Of a stretch of 62,461 nt of DNA, positions 36,201-44,384 are shown one piece after another; the first letter of the stretch is position 1, and each line of letters opens with the position of its first letter. Origin of the DNA: Streptomyces carpinensis (GTDB lineage Bacteria; Actinomycetota; Actinomycetes; Streptomycetales; Streptomycetaceae). Position numbers and translations under genes: made by a program. The notes below the pieces were generated by a model that was not told the origin of the DNA, searched no databases, and saw only the letters and a list, made by a program, of their open reading frames with translations. The stretch is taken from positions 1 to 62,461 of the forward strand of contig NZ_MUBM01000221.1 in the NCBI RefSeq assembly GCF_002154505.1, written 5' to 3'.

Positions 36201-37126
36201 TCACCGGGTGTGGCGCCACCAGTGGCGCCCGACGATGAGTTCCTCGAGTGCGCGAAGTCTGTCAGCAGCCATCCGTGCAGAGGCATCGGGGTGTTCCAAC
36301 GCGACGCGGAGGTCGGAGGCGAGGTAGCTCGCTTCGCGAACCTCGCATTCTGCCCGGAGGGCTTCCAGGGAGGTCGTCGTCGCACGGGCGATGACGTCGA
36401 GAACGGTCTCCATGTGCGGGCCGCTGAACCGGGCCAGGAAGAACCAGTCATCCACCGGTTCGCCGAAGCGAGCCCATTCGAAGTCCAGCAGGGCCGTCAC
36501 GCTTCGATCGTGCGCGAGCCAGTTGCCCCAGTGACAGTCCGCGTGAACCGGGACGACTGCTCGTGCGTGCAGCGGCGCGCGCTCCGCGATGGCCGTCAGG
36601 CCGTCGAGCAGACGGCGCGGTATGGTTCGGTCCCGGTCCAGGGAGGCGAGATTCTCGACCTCGGCAAAGAGGCTTGCCTGGCTGACGAACCCGCCGTGGT
36701 CGAGGGGTTGTCTCAGTGTCTGTTCGACGTCTCCGCCGGCGTCCAGCTGTGCAGCGCGTCGAGCCGCTGGGCTGCCTCCTCCGCCAGCAGGCGTGCGGTC
36801 ACTCCGTCCACACCGGGCATGCCCATGCCGGGAGCAGCTCCCGGCACGCGGGCGTAGCAGGCGTAGCGAACGTCGCACGCGCCCAGCCGGTGGAGCCCGC
36901 TGTCGAGCAGGGGGGCCGTGAGGCCGGTGGGCAGGTGGGGCGCGAGTGCGATCTCCCGGTTCAGCCGCGCGTGGCACGCGGCATCGATGATCTTCACGAC
37001 GACGTGCGAGCCGACGTAGACGTGGTGGGAGCTGCTCTCAGTGGTGGCCATCGGGCCGGGGTCGCGTCCCAGGGCCGCTGCGGCGATCGCGCGAGCGGCA
37101 TCGTGGGCTTGCCGGCAGTCGGTCAT
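36201..37126 (-). pseudogene. Aminoglycoside phosphotransferase-like kinase, frameshifted
   Basis: An APH/choline-kinase-fold protein split over two frames. The N-terminal lobe starts at ATG 37126 (TDCRQAHDAARAI, then HHVYVGSHVVVKII) and runs to LDALHSWTPA. The C-terminal lobe continues in another frame from GDVEQTLRQPLDHGGF through the catalytic loop HADCHWGNW and the metal motif LLDFEWARFGEP to a stop at 36201. The switch is near 36735, and adding back one G in the GCGGAGAC run restores a continuous protein of about 308 residues. This could be a recent loss, a sequencing error or a phase-variable site. Substrate unknown; these kinases often phosphorylate small metabolites, not drugs. Confidence 0.8.
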
Positions 37127-37412
37127 CGAGTACTCCGGCCGTAGACGATGATCTCGCCGGTGGGGTCGGCTGAGAGGCGGTTGCGGCCACCGTTGGTCAT
37201 CGGTTTGTGAGGACAAACGATCACACGGCGGCCGCGGGTCACAGCGTAGACCCCGGGGCTGGGCCGCAGGCGACGAGGTCCACGGCGGCACCCGGACGCT
37301 GCGGGCAGCGCTGGAAGAGCACCGGGTCGGCCACGAGCTCGCCGTCGCCTGCTCCCACGAAGCCGCCTGCCCGCGAGCTGCGGCCGCGTCCTTCGAGTGG
37401 GCACGGCCCGCC

Positions 37413-37418
37413 TATAGT
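37413..37418 (+). promoter_or_regulatory. -10 box TATAGT for leaderless methyltransferase mRNA
   Basis: TATAGT ends 7 bases before the ATG at 37426, so transcription would start at or next to the A of the start codon. No ribosome site is present upstream, which supports a leaderless message. Confidence 0.6.
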
Positions 37419-37425
37419 CGACCGC

Positions 37426-38031
37426 ATGAGCCGTTGGGAGGACCTGACCGGGGGGACGTCCGGACACGACTACGCCGCACGCTTCGCCGCCCTGGCCCGT
37501 AGCGGGCGGGACGTGCACGGAGAGGCGCGGTTGTGCGCTGCGCTCGTGCCTGCCGGGGCGCGGGTGCTCGACGCCGGGTGCGGTACCGGACGGGTCATGA
37601 TCCGGCTCGCGGAGCTCGGCTACGACTGTGTCGGGGTGGACCTCGACGCGTCGATGCTGGCGGTGGCGCGGAAGCAGGCCCCGGCACTGCCGTGGTTGCA
37701 GGTCGATCTGGCCGCGTTCGAGCCGGAGCCGCTCGGCATCGCGGCGGGCTTCGATCTCGTGGTCGCCGCAGGCAACGTCCTCCCGCTGCTCGCTGCCGGC
37801 ACCGAGGCCGCGGTGGTCGGACGCCTGGCCGCGGTCCTGCGCCCGGGCGGTCTGCTGGTCGCCGGCTTCGGCCTTGACGAAGCCCACCTGCCCGTGCCGC
37901 CCGGCATCACCCTGGAGGAGTACGACGACTGCTGCGCCGCGGCCGGGCTCAATTTCGTCGACCGCTTCGCCACCTGGGACGCCGACCCTTACGAGGGCGG
38001 CGGCTATGCCGTCAGCGTGCACCGCCGGTGA
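37426..38031 (+). CDS. Class I SAM-dependent methyltransferase
   Basis: A 201-residue Rossmann-fold methyltransferase. SAM motif I is DAGCGTGRV (about residues 48-56), followed by VGVDLDASML and AGFDLVVAAGNVL; LRPGGLLVAGF is the post-motif strand. The start at ATG 37426 gives the full fold and is preceded by a -10 box with no ribosome site. Its acceptor is unknown. It is divergent to the broken APH-like gene and convergent to the sugar-dehydrogenase gene, from which it is separated by a terminator. Confidence 0.9.
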   Translation: MSRWEDLTGGTSGHDYAARFAALARSGRDVHGEARLCAALVPAGARVLDAGCGTGRVMIRLAELGYDCVGVDLDASMLAVARKQAPALPWLQVDLAAFEPEPLGIAAGFDLVVAAGNVLPLLAAGTEAAVVGRLAAVLRPGGLLVAGFGLDEAHLPVPPGITLEEYDDCCAAAGLNFVDRFATWDADPYEGGGYAVSVHRR

Positions 38032-38109
38032 GGTCCCCCGGCGCGCCCTGATCGCCTGCGCCCGCCGGCCGGCCGAGCGCGTCCCCGGCCGGAGTCCCCG
38101 GGACACGGA

Positions 38110-38148
38110 CCGCCCCGCCGGGCCGTCGGTGACGGCTCGGCGGGGCGG
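38110..38148. terminator. Bidirectional hairpin terminator
   Basis: An 18-pair stem with a single G-U pair and a 3-base loop (arms beginning CCGCCCCGCCG). It lies between the convergent methyltransferase and sugar-dehydrogenase genes, 18 bases from the latter's stop. Confidence 0.8.
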
Positions 38149-38166
38149 GCATGGGCTGCTGCCGTG

Positions 38167-40641
38167 TCAGCTCATCGTGAAGGAGTCCAGGCTGAACAGG
38201 TCGCCGCTGCCGCCCTTGAAGACGAAGTACAGCTTGTGCGTCCCGCCCGGGTCGGTCACCGGTGCGCTGACCGTCGTGTAGGCGCCGGAGGTGTCGCCGA
38301 CCGTCGCCGTGCCGACCAGCGGGCCGTCGGGCGCGTCGGTGCGGACCTCGATCGTGCCGCCGGCACCGTTCGACGCCGCCCGGAAGTCGATCTTGCTGAC
38401 ACCCTGGAGGTCGTACGGGTCGAACTCGATCCAGTCACCGTTGTCGATCGACTTGACCGCCTCGTTGCCCTGGGCGTTGGCGTCGTTCACCGTCTGCACG
38501 CCGGACTGCGTGCGGTAGAACTCCGCCTGCCTGCCCTTGGGCTGAAGGACGATCTGCGTCGTGCCGGTGAGGTCCGGTACCCCGGCGGTCGGGGAGGTGT
38601 CGGTGTAGCTCGCGGAGAGGATGGCGTAGAAGTCGTCGGCGTCGGTGTGGCCCGCCGTGGTCATGGAGAACGTACCGCTGCACCCCGTGGCCTGCGAGAG
38701 GTTGTGGGAGTGCATGTCGTGGCCGAGCGCGTAGCTGACCTGGACCTTGGAGCAGTCCACCGGGGTGCCGTCCGGGTCCGTCGCGTCGATCTTCCACGCG
38801 ACCTGGTCGCCGTCCTTGAACGTCAGTCCGTTCGGCGGCTGGGAGAACGACAGTACCGGTGTGGAGTTGCCCACCGTGACCAGGACGGCGGCGACGCCCG
38901 TCCGGCCGCTCGGGTCACTGACCGTGAGCTTGGCGTGGTACTGGCCGTTCGCGGTGTAGGTGAACGACGGAGTGGCGTCCGTGGAGTCGGTCGTGCCGTT
39001 GTTGTCGAAGTCCCACGCGTAGCTGAGCTTGTCGTTCTCAGGATCGGTCGAGCCCGTACCGTCGAACTTGACCGTCAGCGGGGACTTGCCCGACGCGGTG
39101 TCCGTCTTGATCGCCGCGGTCGGCGCCTTGTTGCCCGGCGCATACTCGATCTTGTAGAGCCCGGCGTCCAGCGAGCCGCCGAACCACGCGCTGCCGTAGT
39201 CGAGCACGTACAGCGAGCCGTCCGGACCGAACTCGGTGTCGATGGGCTCGACCAGGCGGGCCCAGTCGTTGCCGTTGGTCAGGGTGTCGATCGACTGGAT
39301 CTTTCCGCTGCTGTCGGATGTGATCGGCTTGATCCAGTGGGCACCGAACTCGTAGGCGAAGAACTTCCCGTCATAGCTCTGGGGGAACTTGACCGCGGAC
39401 TTCAGCCCCGAGTCGTAGTTGTAGACGGGACCGCCCATCGGCGCGCCCTGGCCACCGAGCTGGGGGAACAGCGGGTTGCCCGCGTAGTGGTTCCAGATCC
39501 AGGCCGGCTGGGCCGGGGGCAGGTCCTTCAGGCCGGTGTTCAGGGGAGCGTCGTTGACCGGGTGGGCGCAGTCGAAGGGCTGCCCGGACTGCCCGGTGGC
39601 GAAGTCGTACTGGACGTACGGGGTGTTGTTGCCGATGCAGTACGGCCATCCGAAGAAGCCCGGCTTGGTGATCCGGTTGTACTCGACGGTGTTCTCCGGC
39701 CCGCGCTTGGGGTTCGCGCTGCCGGCGTCCGGGCCGTAGTCGGCCAGGTAGATGACACCGGTCTTCTTGTCGACGTTGAACCGGAACGGGTTGCGGAAGC
39801 CCATCGCGTAGATCTCGGGACGGGTCTTGGCAGTGCCCTTCGGGAACAGGTTGCCGTCCGGGACCGTGTAGGTGCCGTTGTCGTGCACCTTGATCCGGAG
39901 CAGCTTGCCGCGCAGGTCGTTGGTGTTGGCAGTGGAGCGCTCGTTGTCGAAGACGGGGTTGCGCTCCGGTCGCCGGTCGATGGGGGCGTAGCCGTCGGAG
40001 GCGAACGGGTTGGAGTCGTCTCCGGTGCTCAGCAGCAGGTTGCCGCTGCCGTCGAAGTGCATGTCGCCCGCGACGTGGCAGCACTGCCCGCGGTCGGTGT
40101 CGACCTTCATGATCTTCTTCTCGCTGGACAGGTCCAGCTTGCCGTCGGTGAAGGTGAACCGGGACAGCTGGTTGTAGCCCTTGTAGGGCGCGAAGTCGGC
40201 GGCGGTTCCGTTCTCCGGGGCGTCGGTCATGGGGGTGTCGAGTCTCGGCGCGTAGTACGCGTAGACCCAGTGGTTCTTGGCGAAGTGCGGGTCGAGCGCG
40301 ATGGTCTGCAACCCGTCCTCGTCATGGGTGTAGACCGACAGCTTCGCCGCCACGCTGGTGAGCCCGTCGAGGGTGGTGTGGTAGACGGTCCCGTCACGGG
40401 AGCTGTGCAGTGCGCTGCCGTCGGGCAGCACGGCGAGCCCCATGGGCTCGCCCACCTGGTCCGATCCCTTGGCGAGGGTGACCTGCTGGAAGTCGGACGT
40501 CGCGGCACTGGGCGCGGCCGCGGCCGTACCTGCCGACGCCTCGGTCCGCGCCTGCGCGGACGTCGATCCGGCCACCGCGACCCCCACGCTGAGCACTGCG
40601 CTCAACGTGGCGGTGAGTAGTCGGCTTACTGGTGTACGCAC
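38167..40641 (-). CDS. Secreted PQQ sugar dehydrogenase-like protein with PKD and CBM6 domains
   Basis: An 824-residue secreted protein. It starts at GTG 40641, giving a signal peptide (about 1-33). Residues of about 50-490 form a six-bladed soluble glucose/sorbosone-dehydrogenase propeller (GEPMGLAVLPDG, GQCCHVAGDMHFDGSGNLLL, RPEIYAMGFRNPFRFNVD). A PKD domain follows at about 500-590 (LSYAWDFDNNGT), then an Ig-like linker, then a CBM6-type carbohydrate-binding module at the end (GDWIEFDPYDLQGVSKIDFR). Family members oxidise sugars using PQQ. The vicinal Cys pair in CCHVAG also occurs in the 44385 paralogue. It is divergent to the Tat-exported isomerase-like gene. PQQ could come from the pqq operon at 6.4-9.7 kb. 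Confidence 0.92.
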   Translation of the reverse strand: MRTPVSRLLTATLSAVLSVGVAVAGSTSAQARTEASAGTAAAAPSAATSDFQQVTLAKGSDQVGEPMGLAVLPDGSALHSSRDGTVYHTTLDGLTSVAAKLSVYTHDEDGLQTIALDPHFAKNHWVYAYYAPRLDTPMTDAPENGTAADFAPYKGYNQLSRFTFTDGKLDLSSEKKIMKVDTDRGQCCHVAGDMHFDGSGNLLLSTGDDSNPFASDGYAPIDRRPERNPVFDNERSTANTNDLRGKLLRIKVHDNGTYTVPDGNLFPKGTAKTRPEIYAMGFRNPFRFNVDKKTGVIYLADYGPDAGSANPKRGPENTVEYNRITKPGFFGWPYCIGNNTPYVQYDFATGQSGQPFDCAHPVNDAPLNTGLKDLPPAQPAWIWNHYAGNPLFPQLGGQGAPMGGPVYNYDSGLKSAVKFPQSYDGKFFAYEFGAHWIKPITSDSSGKIQSIDTLTNGNDWARLVEPIDTEFGPDGSLYVLDYGSAWFGGSLDAGLYKIEYAPGNKAPTAAIKTDTASGKSPLTVKFDGTGSTDPENDKLSYAWDFDNNGTTDSTDATPSFTYTANGQYHAKLTVSDPSGRTGVAAVLVTVGNSTPVLSFSQPPNGLTFKDGDQVAWKIDATDPDGTPVDCSKVQVSYALGHDMHSHNLSQATGCSGTFSMTTAGHTDADDFYAILSASYTDTSPTAGVPDLTGTTQIVLQPKGRQAEFYRTQSGVQTVNDANAQGNEAVKSIDNGDWIEFDPYDLQGVSKIDFRAASNGAGGTIEVRTDAPDGPLVGTATVGDTSGAYTTVSAPVTDPGGTHKLYFVFKGGSGDLFSLDSFTMS

Positions 40642-41319
40642 GTACTGCCTGCCTCTCGTGTGGCGCTGCGATGGACATCGCGCGATCGGTCGCGTCGCGC
40701 GGGGTGTCGAGCCGGGTCCGGGATGGCCGGGCCGGCCGTGTGCCGTCTCACCGGTGGAGTGGGCAGGTGGCCCAGGTGTGCGCGGCCGCCCACAACCGGT
40801 GTCGAGCCCGTTCGTGACTGCGGACGGGGCATCGGATGCGGTCGTGCGGTCCGGAGTGGGACGTGACGTCAGGGCTCGGAAGGGTCCAACGGCTCCTGAT
40901 GAAGCGTCACGAGCGTGAACCCATGACAACCCACTGTCAAGAAGATACTGCTCGGTAGCTGCTTTTCATGGCCTCAAGTGGCCATATCTTTTGCTCGTCC
41001 GGTGAAAAGTACCGCCGGTCCGTGGTGAACTATCGGCCGTCTCAGGTGTTCATCGTCCGCCAGGGAGCCGTCGAGACCATGCAGTCACCGTCGAGCGGTC
41101 CCCGGGGATCCGCGCCCCGGCAGCCGCCCCGTCCCCGCTCACCGGGCACGACTCCCGCCGTCCCCCGTCAGTCCCGCCCACTGCCCGTCCGCCAGGCGCT
41201 CCAGGCCGACGAACGCCCCGTACCACCCCGCCCGAACACCGGGCGAGGACGTCTGTACTTGACGGCCCCCGCCGCGGTCCCACCGCGGCTCGGGGGTGCT
41301 CCACATCTAAGGAGTGATG
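40642..41319. other. Divergent promoter region, sugar dehydrogenase / isomerase-like gene
   Basis: About 680 gene-free bases between two divergent secreted-enzyme genes. Around 40940-41040 the sequence is AT-richer than its surroundings and contains an inverted repeat at 40968-40985. Promoters for both genes probably lie here. Nothing coding was seen. Confidence 0.4.
40968..40985. promoter_or_regulatory. ATGGCC-N6-GGCCAT inverted repeat
   Basis: Perfect 6-base arms with a 6-base spacer in the AT-richer part of the divergent promoter region. It is a candidate operator, for example for the ROK regulator encoded two genes on. Confidence 0.35.
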
Positions 41320-42309
41320 ATGGGTAAGTTCACCCATGACTTCGACCGCAGAGGCTTTCTGCGCGCGGCAGCCGCCGGCACCGTGGCCATCGGTGCGGCG
41401 TCCGTCGCAGGCGCGCTCCCCGCAGCCGCCCAGACACTCGCCCCGGACGCCGGGCCCCACGGCGCCAGCCTGACCATCCCCAAGGACGCCATCGGCATCC
41501 AGCTCTACAGCGTCCGCGACAAGGTCACCAACCTCGGCTTCCGCGTGGTCTTCGAGGAACTGTCGCGGATGGGCTACAAGGAGGTCGAGTTCGCCGGCTA
41601 CACCCAGAACACCTCCATCCTCGGCCGGCAGATCACCCTCCAGGAGATCCGCACGCTGCTCGACGACAACGGCCTGCGGGCCATCGGCAGCCACATCGGC
41701 ATCGGGTCCTTCCGCAGCAACCTGCAGCGGGAGCTGGACAACGCCGAGATCCTCGGCATGCCGAACATCGGGACCGCGAACGCCCCCTCGGACACCCCGA
41801 CGGTCGCCGCGTACCAGGCGGCCTCGGAGGACTTCAACCGCTGGGGCGAGGCCGCGTCGGCGCGCGGCCTCAAGCTCTACCAGCACAACCACTCGGGCGA
41901 GTTCGCCTTCGCCCAGGACCAGCCGGAGGTGCGTCTGTACGACGTCTTCCTGGAGAACACCGACGCTGCCCATGTCTACCTCGAGATGGATGTGTACTGG
42001 GCCTTCGTCGGCCAGTTCCGCTACCCGGGCTTCGACCCCGCCGCGTACGTGCGCCAGCACCCCTACCGGTACACGCTGTTCCACATGAAGGACGGCAAGT
42101 CCGACCCCAACGTCGCCGACGGCTACGACATGACCGAGTTCGGCGCCGGCGACATGCGCTACCAGCGCTTCATCCACGCCATCGGCCCGTTCGGCAACCA
42201 CCACGGCATCTGGGAGCAGGACACCGCCCCCGGCACCCAGCCCGACCCGCCCGGCTCGCTCGGTGCCGCGCAGCGCAGCTACACGGCGCTCGCGAACCTG
42301 CTGTCCTGA
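41320..42309 (+). CDS. Tat-exported sugar phosphate isomerase/epimerase-like TIM barrel
   Basis: A 329-residue protein of the xylose-isomerase-like / AP-endonuclease-2 TIM-barrel family. The N-terminus is a twin-arginine signal (DFDRRGFLRAAAAGTVAIG), so it is exported folded, which suits a metalloenzyme. Barrel motifs: IGIQLYSVRD, GYKEVEFAGY, the metal-ligand strands LYQHNHSGEF and VYLEMDVYWA, and YTLFHMKDGK. Start ATG 41320 is 5 bases after AAGGAG; the ATG at 41317 is possible. Secreted members act on sugars or keto-sugars, not on phosphates. Recent work links such proteins to 3-keto-glycoside cleavage or epimerisation; here that is inferred from neighbours. A terminator follows. Confidence 0.9.
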   Translation: MGKFTHDFDRRGFLRAAAAGTVAIGAASVAGALPAAAQTLAPDAGPHGASLTIPKDAIGIQLYSVRDKVTNLGFRVVFEELSRMGYKEVEFAGYTQNTSILGRQITLQEIRTLLDDNGLRAIGSHIGIGSFRSNLQRELDNAEILGMPNIGTANAPSDTPTVAAYQAASEDFNRWGEAASARGLKLYQHNHSGEFAFAQDQPEVRLYDVFLENTDAAHVYLEMDVYWAFVGQFRYPGFDPAAYVRQHPYRYTLFHMKDGKSDPNVADGYDMTEFGAGDMRYQRFIHAIGPFGNHHGIWEQDTAPGTQPDPPGSLGAAQRSYTALANLLS

Positions 42310-42330
42310 CCGGACGTCACCACCCCGTCT

Positions 42331-42367
42331 CCGCCGCCCGCCCCGCTCCCGCCGGGGCGGGCGGCGG
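42331..42367 (+). terminator. Hairpin terminator after TIM-barrel gene
   Basis: A perfect 15-pair GC stem (arms CCGCCGCCCGCCCCG and its complement) with a 7-base loop, 22 bases after the stop codon. Confidence 0.8.
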
Positions 42368-42451
42368 AACGGGGTGGCCGCTTCTCATGCCCCTCGCCGG
42401 CGCTGACGACGTGGGCCGGCGAGCCGTGCCTTCCACCAGGAGGTGAGCCAA

Positions 42452-43618
42452 GTGAGCGTCCGGTACGGTCTGCTCACCCTGCTGCGGGACCACGGCCCGC
42501 AGTCCCGCGCCCAGTTGACCGGCCGGCTCCAGGTGCCACGGCCGCGCCTGCTGGCCGAGCTCGACCGCCTGGTGGCGTCGGGGACCGTCGTGGAGGCGGG
42601 GCCGAACGCCTCCCGCGGCAGACGCCGCTCCCCTCTCGTGGAGCTCAACCCCGACCTGCGCCTGGCGGCGATCGACCTCGACGCCCGCTCGGTCGGCGTC
42701 GAGGTCACCGACGGCCGCCTGCAGGCGGTGGCGGCGCACACCGAGCACTGCGACATCCGCACCGGCCCGGTGACCGTCCTGGGGCGGGTGACGCAGATCC
42801 TGGACAAGATCCGCGCCGAGGGCCACTTCACGCGGCTGGACGCCATCGGGATCGGACTGCCCGGCCCGGTGAGTTTCCGCGAGGGCATTCCCGTCTCCCC
42901 GCCGATCATGCCGGGATGGGACCGCCATCCGGTCCGCGACGTGCTCTCCGATGAGCACGGCTGCCCCGTCGCCGTCGACAACGACGTCAACGTCATGACC
43001 CTGGGCGAGCAGCACAGCGGCGTCGCCCGGACCGTGGACAACCTGATCTTCGTCAAGATCGGCAGCGGCATCGGCTGCGGAGTGCAGATCGAGGGCCGCA
43101 TCTACCGTGGCGCCGCCGGCTGCGCCGGGGACATCGGCCACATCCAGGTCGACGCGGACGGCCCGGTCTGCTCGTGCGGGAACGTCGGCTGCCTGGAGGC
43201 GCTCTTCAGCCATGAGGCGCTGGCCCGCCATGCCGAGTCCGCCGCGGACGGGGACCGTTCACCGGTGCTGGCGGAGCGCCTGGCGGCGAGGGGCTCCCTC
43301 ACCGCGCGCGACGTCGCCGACGGCGCGGCGGCCGGCGACGCCGTCTGCATCGGCCTCGTCCGGACCGGCGGGCGGCGGGTCGGCCAGGTGCTCGCCGGGC
43401 TGGTGAGCTTCATGAACCCGTCCATGATCGTCATCGGCGGCGACCTCGCCGACCTCGGGCACATCCTGCTCGCGGAACTCCGCAGTGTCGTCTACCAGCG
43501 GTCGTTGCCGCTGGCCACCGGCGACCTGCCCATCGTACTGTCCGAGCTGGGCGGCCGCGCCGGGGTCGTCGGCGCCGCCGTCCTGGCGAGCGAGCTGGCC
43601 TACGGCGACACCGTCTGA
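42452..43618 (+). CDS. ROK-family transcriptional regulator (first copy)
   Basis: A 388-residue repressor: winged helix-turn-helix at the N-terminus (LLTLLRDHGPQSRAQLTGRL) plus a sugar-kinase-like ROK domain. It carries VDNDVNVMTLGEQ, GSGIGCGVQIEGRIYRGAAG and the zinc motif CSCGNVGCLEA. GTG 42452 is preferred over GTG 42443 because AGGAGGT ends 8 bases before it. ROK regulators sense sugars or sugar phosphates. It is clearly paralogous to the ROK protein at 53007, sharing for example PPIMPGWD and RSLPLATGDLPIVL-type stretches. It probably controls the surrounding sugar genes. A 52-base palindrome lies downstream. Confidence 0.93.
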   Translation: MSVRYGLLTLLRDHGPQSRAQLTGRLQVPRPRLLAELDRLVASGTVVEAGPNASRGRRRSPLVELNPDLRLAAIDLDARSVGVEVTDGRLQAVAAHTEHCDIRTGPVTVLGRVTQILDKIRAEGHFTRLDAIGIGLPGPVSFREGIPVSPPIMPGWDRHPVRDVLSDEHGCPVAVDNDVNVMTLGEQHSGVARTVDNLIFVKIGSGIGCGVQIEGRIYRGAAGCAGDIGHIQVDADGPVCSCGNVGCLEALFSHEALARHAESAADGDRSPVLAERLAARGSLTARDVADGAAAGDAVCIGLVRTGGRRVGQVLAGLVSFMNPSMIVIGGDLADLGHILLAELRSVVYQRSLPLATGDLPIVLSELGGRAGVVGAAVLASELAYGDTV

Positions 43619-43660
43619 AGCGACGCCGGGCCCCGACGCGAAGCACCGGACGGACCTCGG

Positions 43661-43712
43661 CCCTTGCGCGCCCGGCCGCGTCCCTCGAGGGACGCGGCCG
43701 GGCGCGCAAGGG
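43661..43712. terminator. 52-base perfect palindrome, bidirectional terminator
   Basis: Two exactly complementary 26-base arms with no spacer, centred on CTCGAG and beginning CCCTTGCGCG. It lies between the convergent ROK and small LuxR-type genes, 42 bases after the ROK stop. As RNA it gives one of the strongest hairpins in the window on either strand. Confidence 0.85.
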
Positions 43713-43791
43713 TGTTGTGCGAGTTTTCGGCTTCTGGAAGCTGTCAGGAGTCCTCGGAGGCTCTCAAGGGCGCGTTCGGATCGCGTTCGGT

Positions 43792-44031
43792 TCAGATCAG
43801 TCTGCGTCGCGCCGCCCAGGCGACGGCCTCGATGACGCTGCTGACGCCGATCTTGTCGCACACGCCCCGGCAGCGTCGCCGCACCGTTCGGGGGCAGACG
43901 TGGAGCCGCCGGGCGACGGCCTCGACCGGCAGGCCGGTCGCCAGGAGCGACAGAAGGTGGACCTCGTCTCTGAGCAGACGCGAGTTTTCGGGCTGGGGCC
44001 GCCGGCCTGTCTGGTAGCTGAGCGTGGACAC
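43792..44031 (-). CDS. Small LuxR-type helix-turn-helix regulator
   Basis: A 79-residue protein that is almost only a LuxR/GerE-like helix-turn-helix (LLSLLATGLPVEAVARRLHV, CPRTVRRRCRGVCDKIGVSS). It lacks a receiver or ATPase domain. The start is GTG 44031 with GGAGACGGAA upstream. The frame is open further, to 44193, through an S-x-Y repeat that comes from a 9-base DNA tandem repeat; a longer 133-residue form cannot be excluded. Targets unknown. The upstream region has several symmetric elements. Confidence 0.75.
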   Translation of the reverse strand: MSTLSYQTGRRPQPENSRLLRDEVHLLSLLATGLPVEAVARRLHVCPRTVRRRCRGVCDKIGVSSVIEAVAWAARRRLI

Positions 44032-44148
44032 TTCCGTCTCCTTCGCCGAGTGCGGCCGGCAGGGAACGCGGGGAAGGCCGCCCCCCGGCTGGGGGAGGCC
44101 AGAACCCGTGATCGACCGCGGTTCGTCAATCGCCTGCAAACGTTTCAG

Positions 44149-44184
44149 GTAACTCGGGTAACTGCTGTAGCTTGAGTAACTGTT
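44149..44184. repeat. Four tandem 9-base repeats (GTAACTnnn)
   Basis: GTAACT, GTAACT, GTAGCT and GTAACT start at 44149, 44158, 44167 and 44176, an exact 9-base step. The array is about 120-150 bases upstream of the small LuxR-type gene. It may be an iteron-like protein-binding array. Confidence 0.6.
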
Positions 44185-44259
44185 CGAGTGCACAGGGTCA
44201 AGGGTGCGCCGCTGCTTGGGTCCGGGTTTGATCCGCTCTCACACGAAAACTTCTTCCGC

Positions 44260-44274
44260 ATTGAACGGTTCAAT
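44260..44274. promoter_or_regulatory. ATTGAAC-G-GTTCAAT palindrome
   Basis: A perfect 7-1-7 palindrome in AT-rich surroundings between the small LuxR-type gene and the end of the large dehydrogenase gene. It is a candidate operator. Confidence 0.4.
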
Positions 44275-44337
44275 CCGGCGGAGGAACGGCCCGGGAGGAC
44301 CCGCCGCGGTCGCGTGGGCGGGCCGGTTCGTGGCAGA

Positions 44338-44369
44338 GCCGGGCTCGGGGCTGCCGCCCCGAGCCCGGC
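44338..44369 (-). terminator. Terminator of ThuA-dehydrogenase-DUF1080 gene
   Basis: A perfect 14-pair stem (GCCGGGCTCGGGGC and its complement) with loop TGCC, 15 bases beyond the stop codon on the minus strand. Confidence 0.85.
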
Positions 44370-44384
44370 GCCGATCGCTCCTTG

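Larger units (their letters stand above)
44032..44384. other. Regulatory-looking spacer upstream of small LuxR-type gene
   Basis: Besides the repeat and palindrome listed separately, TGCAAACGTTTCA (44135-44147) resembles a LacI/ROK-type operator with a central CG. No gene is in this stretch. Confidence 0.35.

Noticed and set aside
38164..40620. 818-codon plus-strand frame opposite the PKD/CBM6 sugar dehydrogenase
   Set aside because: Shadow frame created by high GC third positions; no ribosome site or domain.
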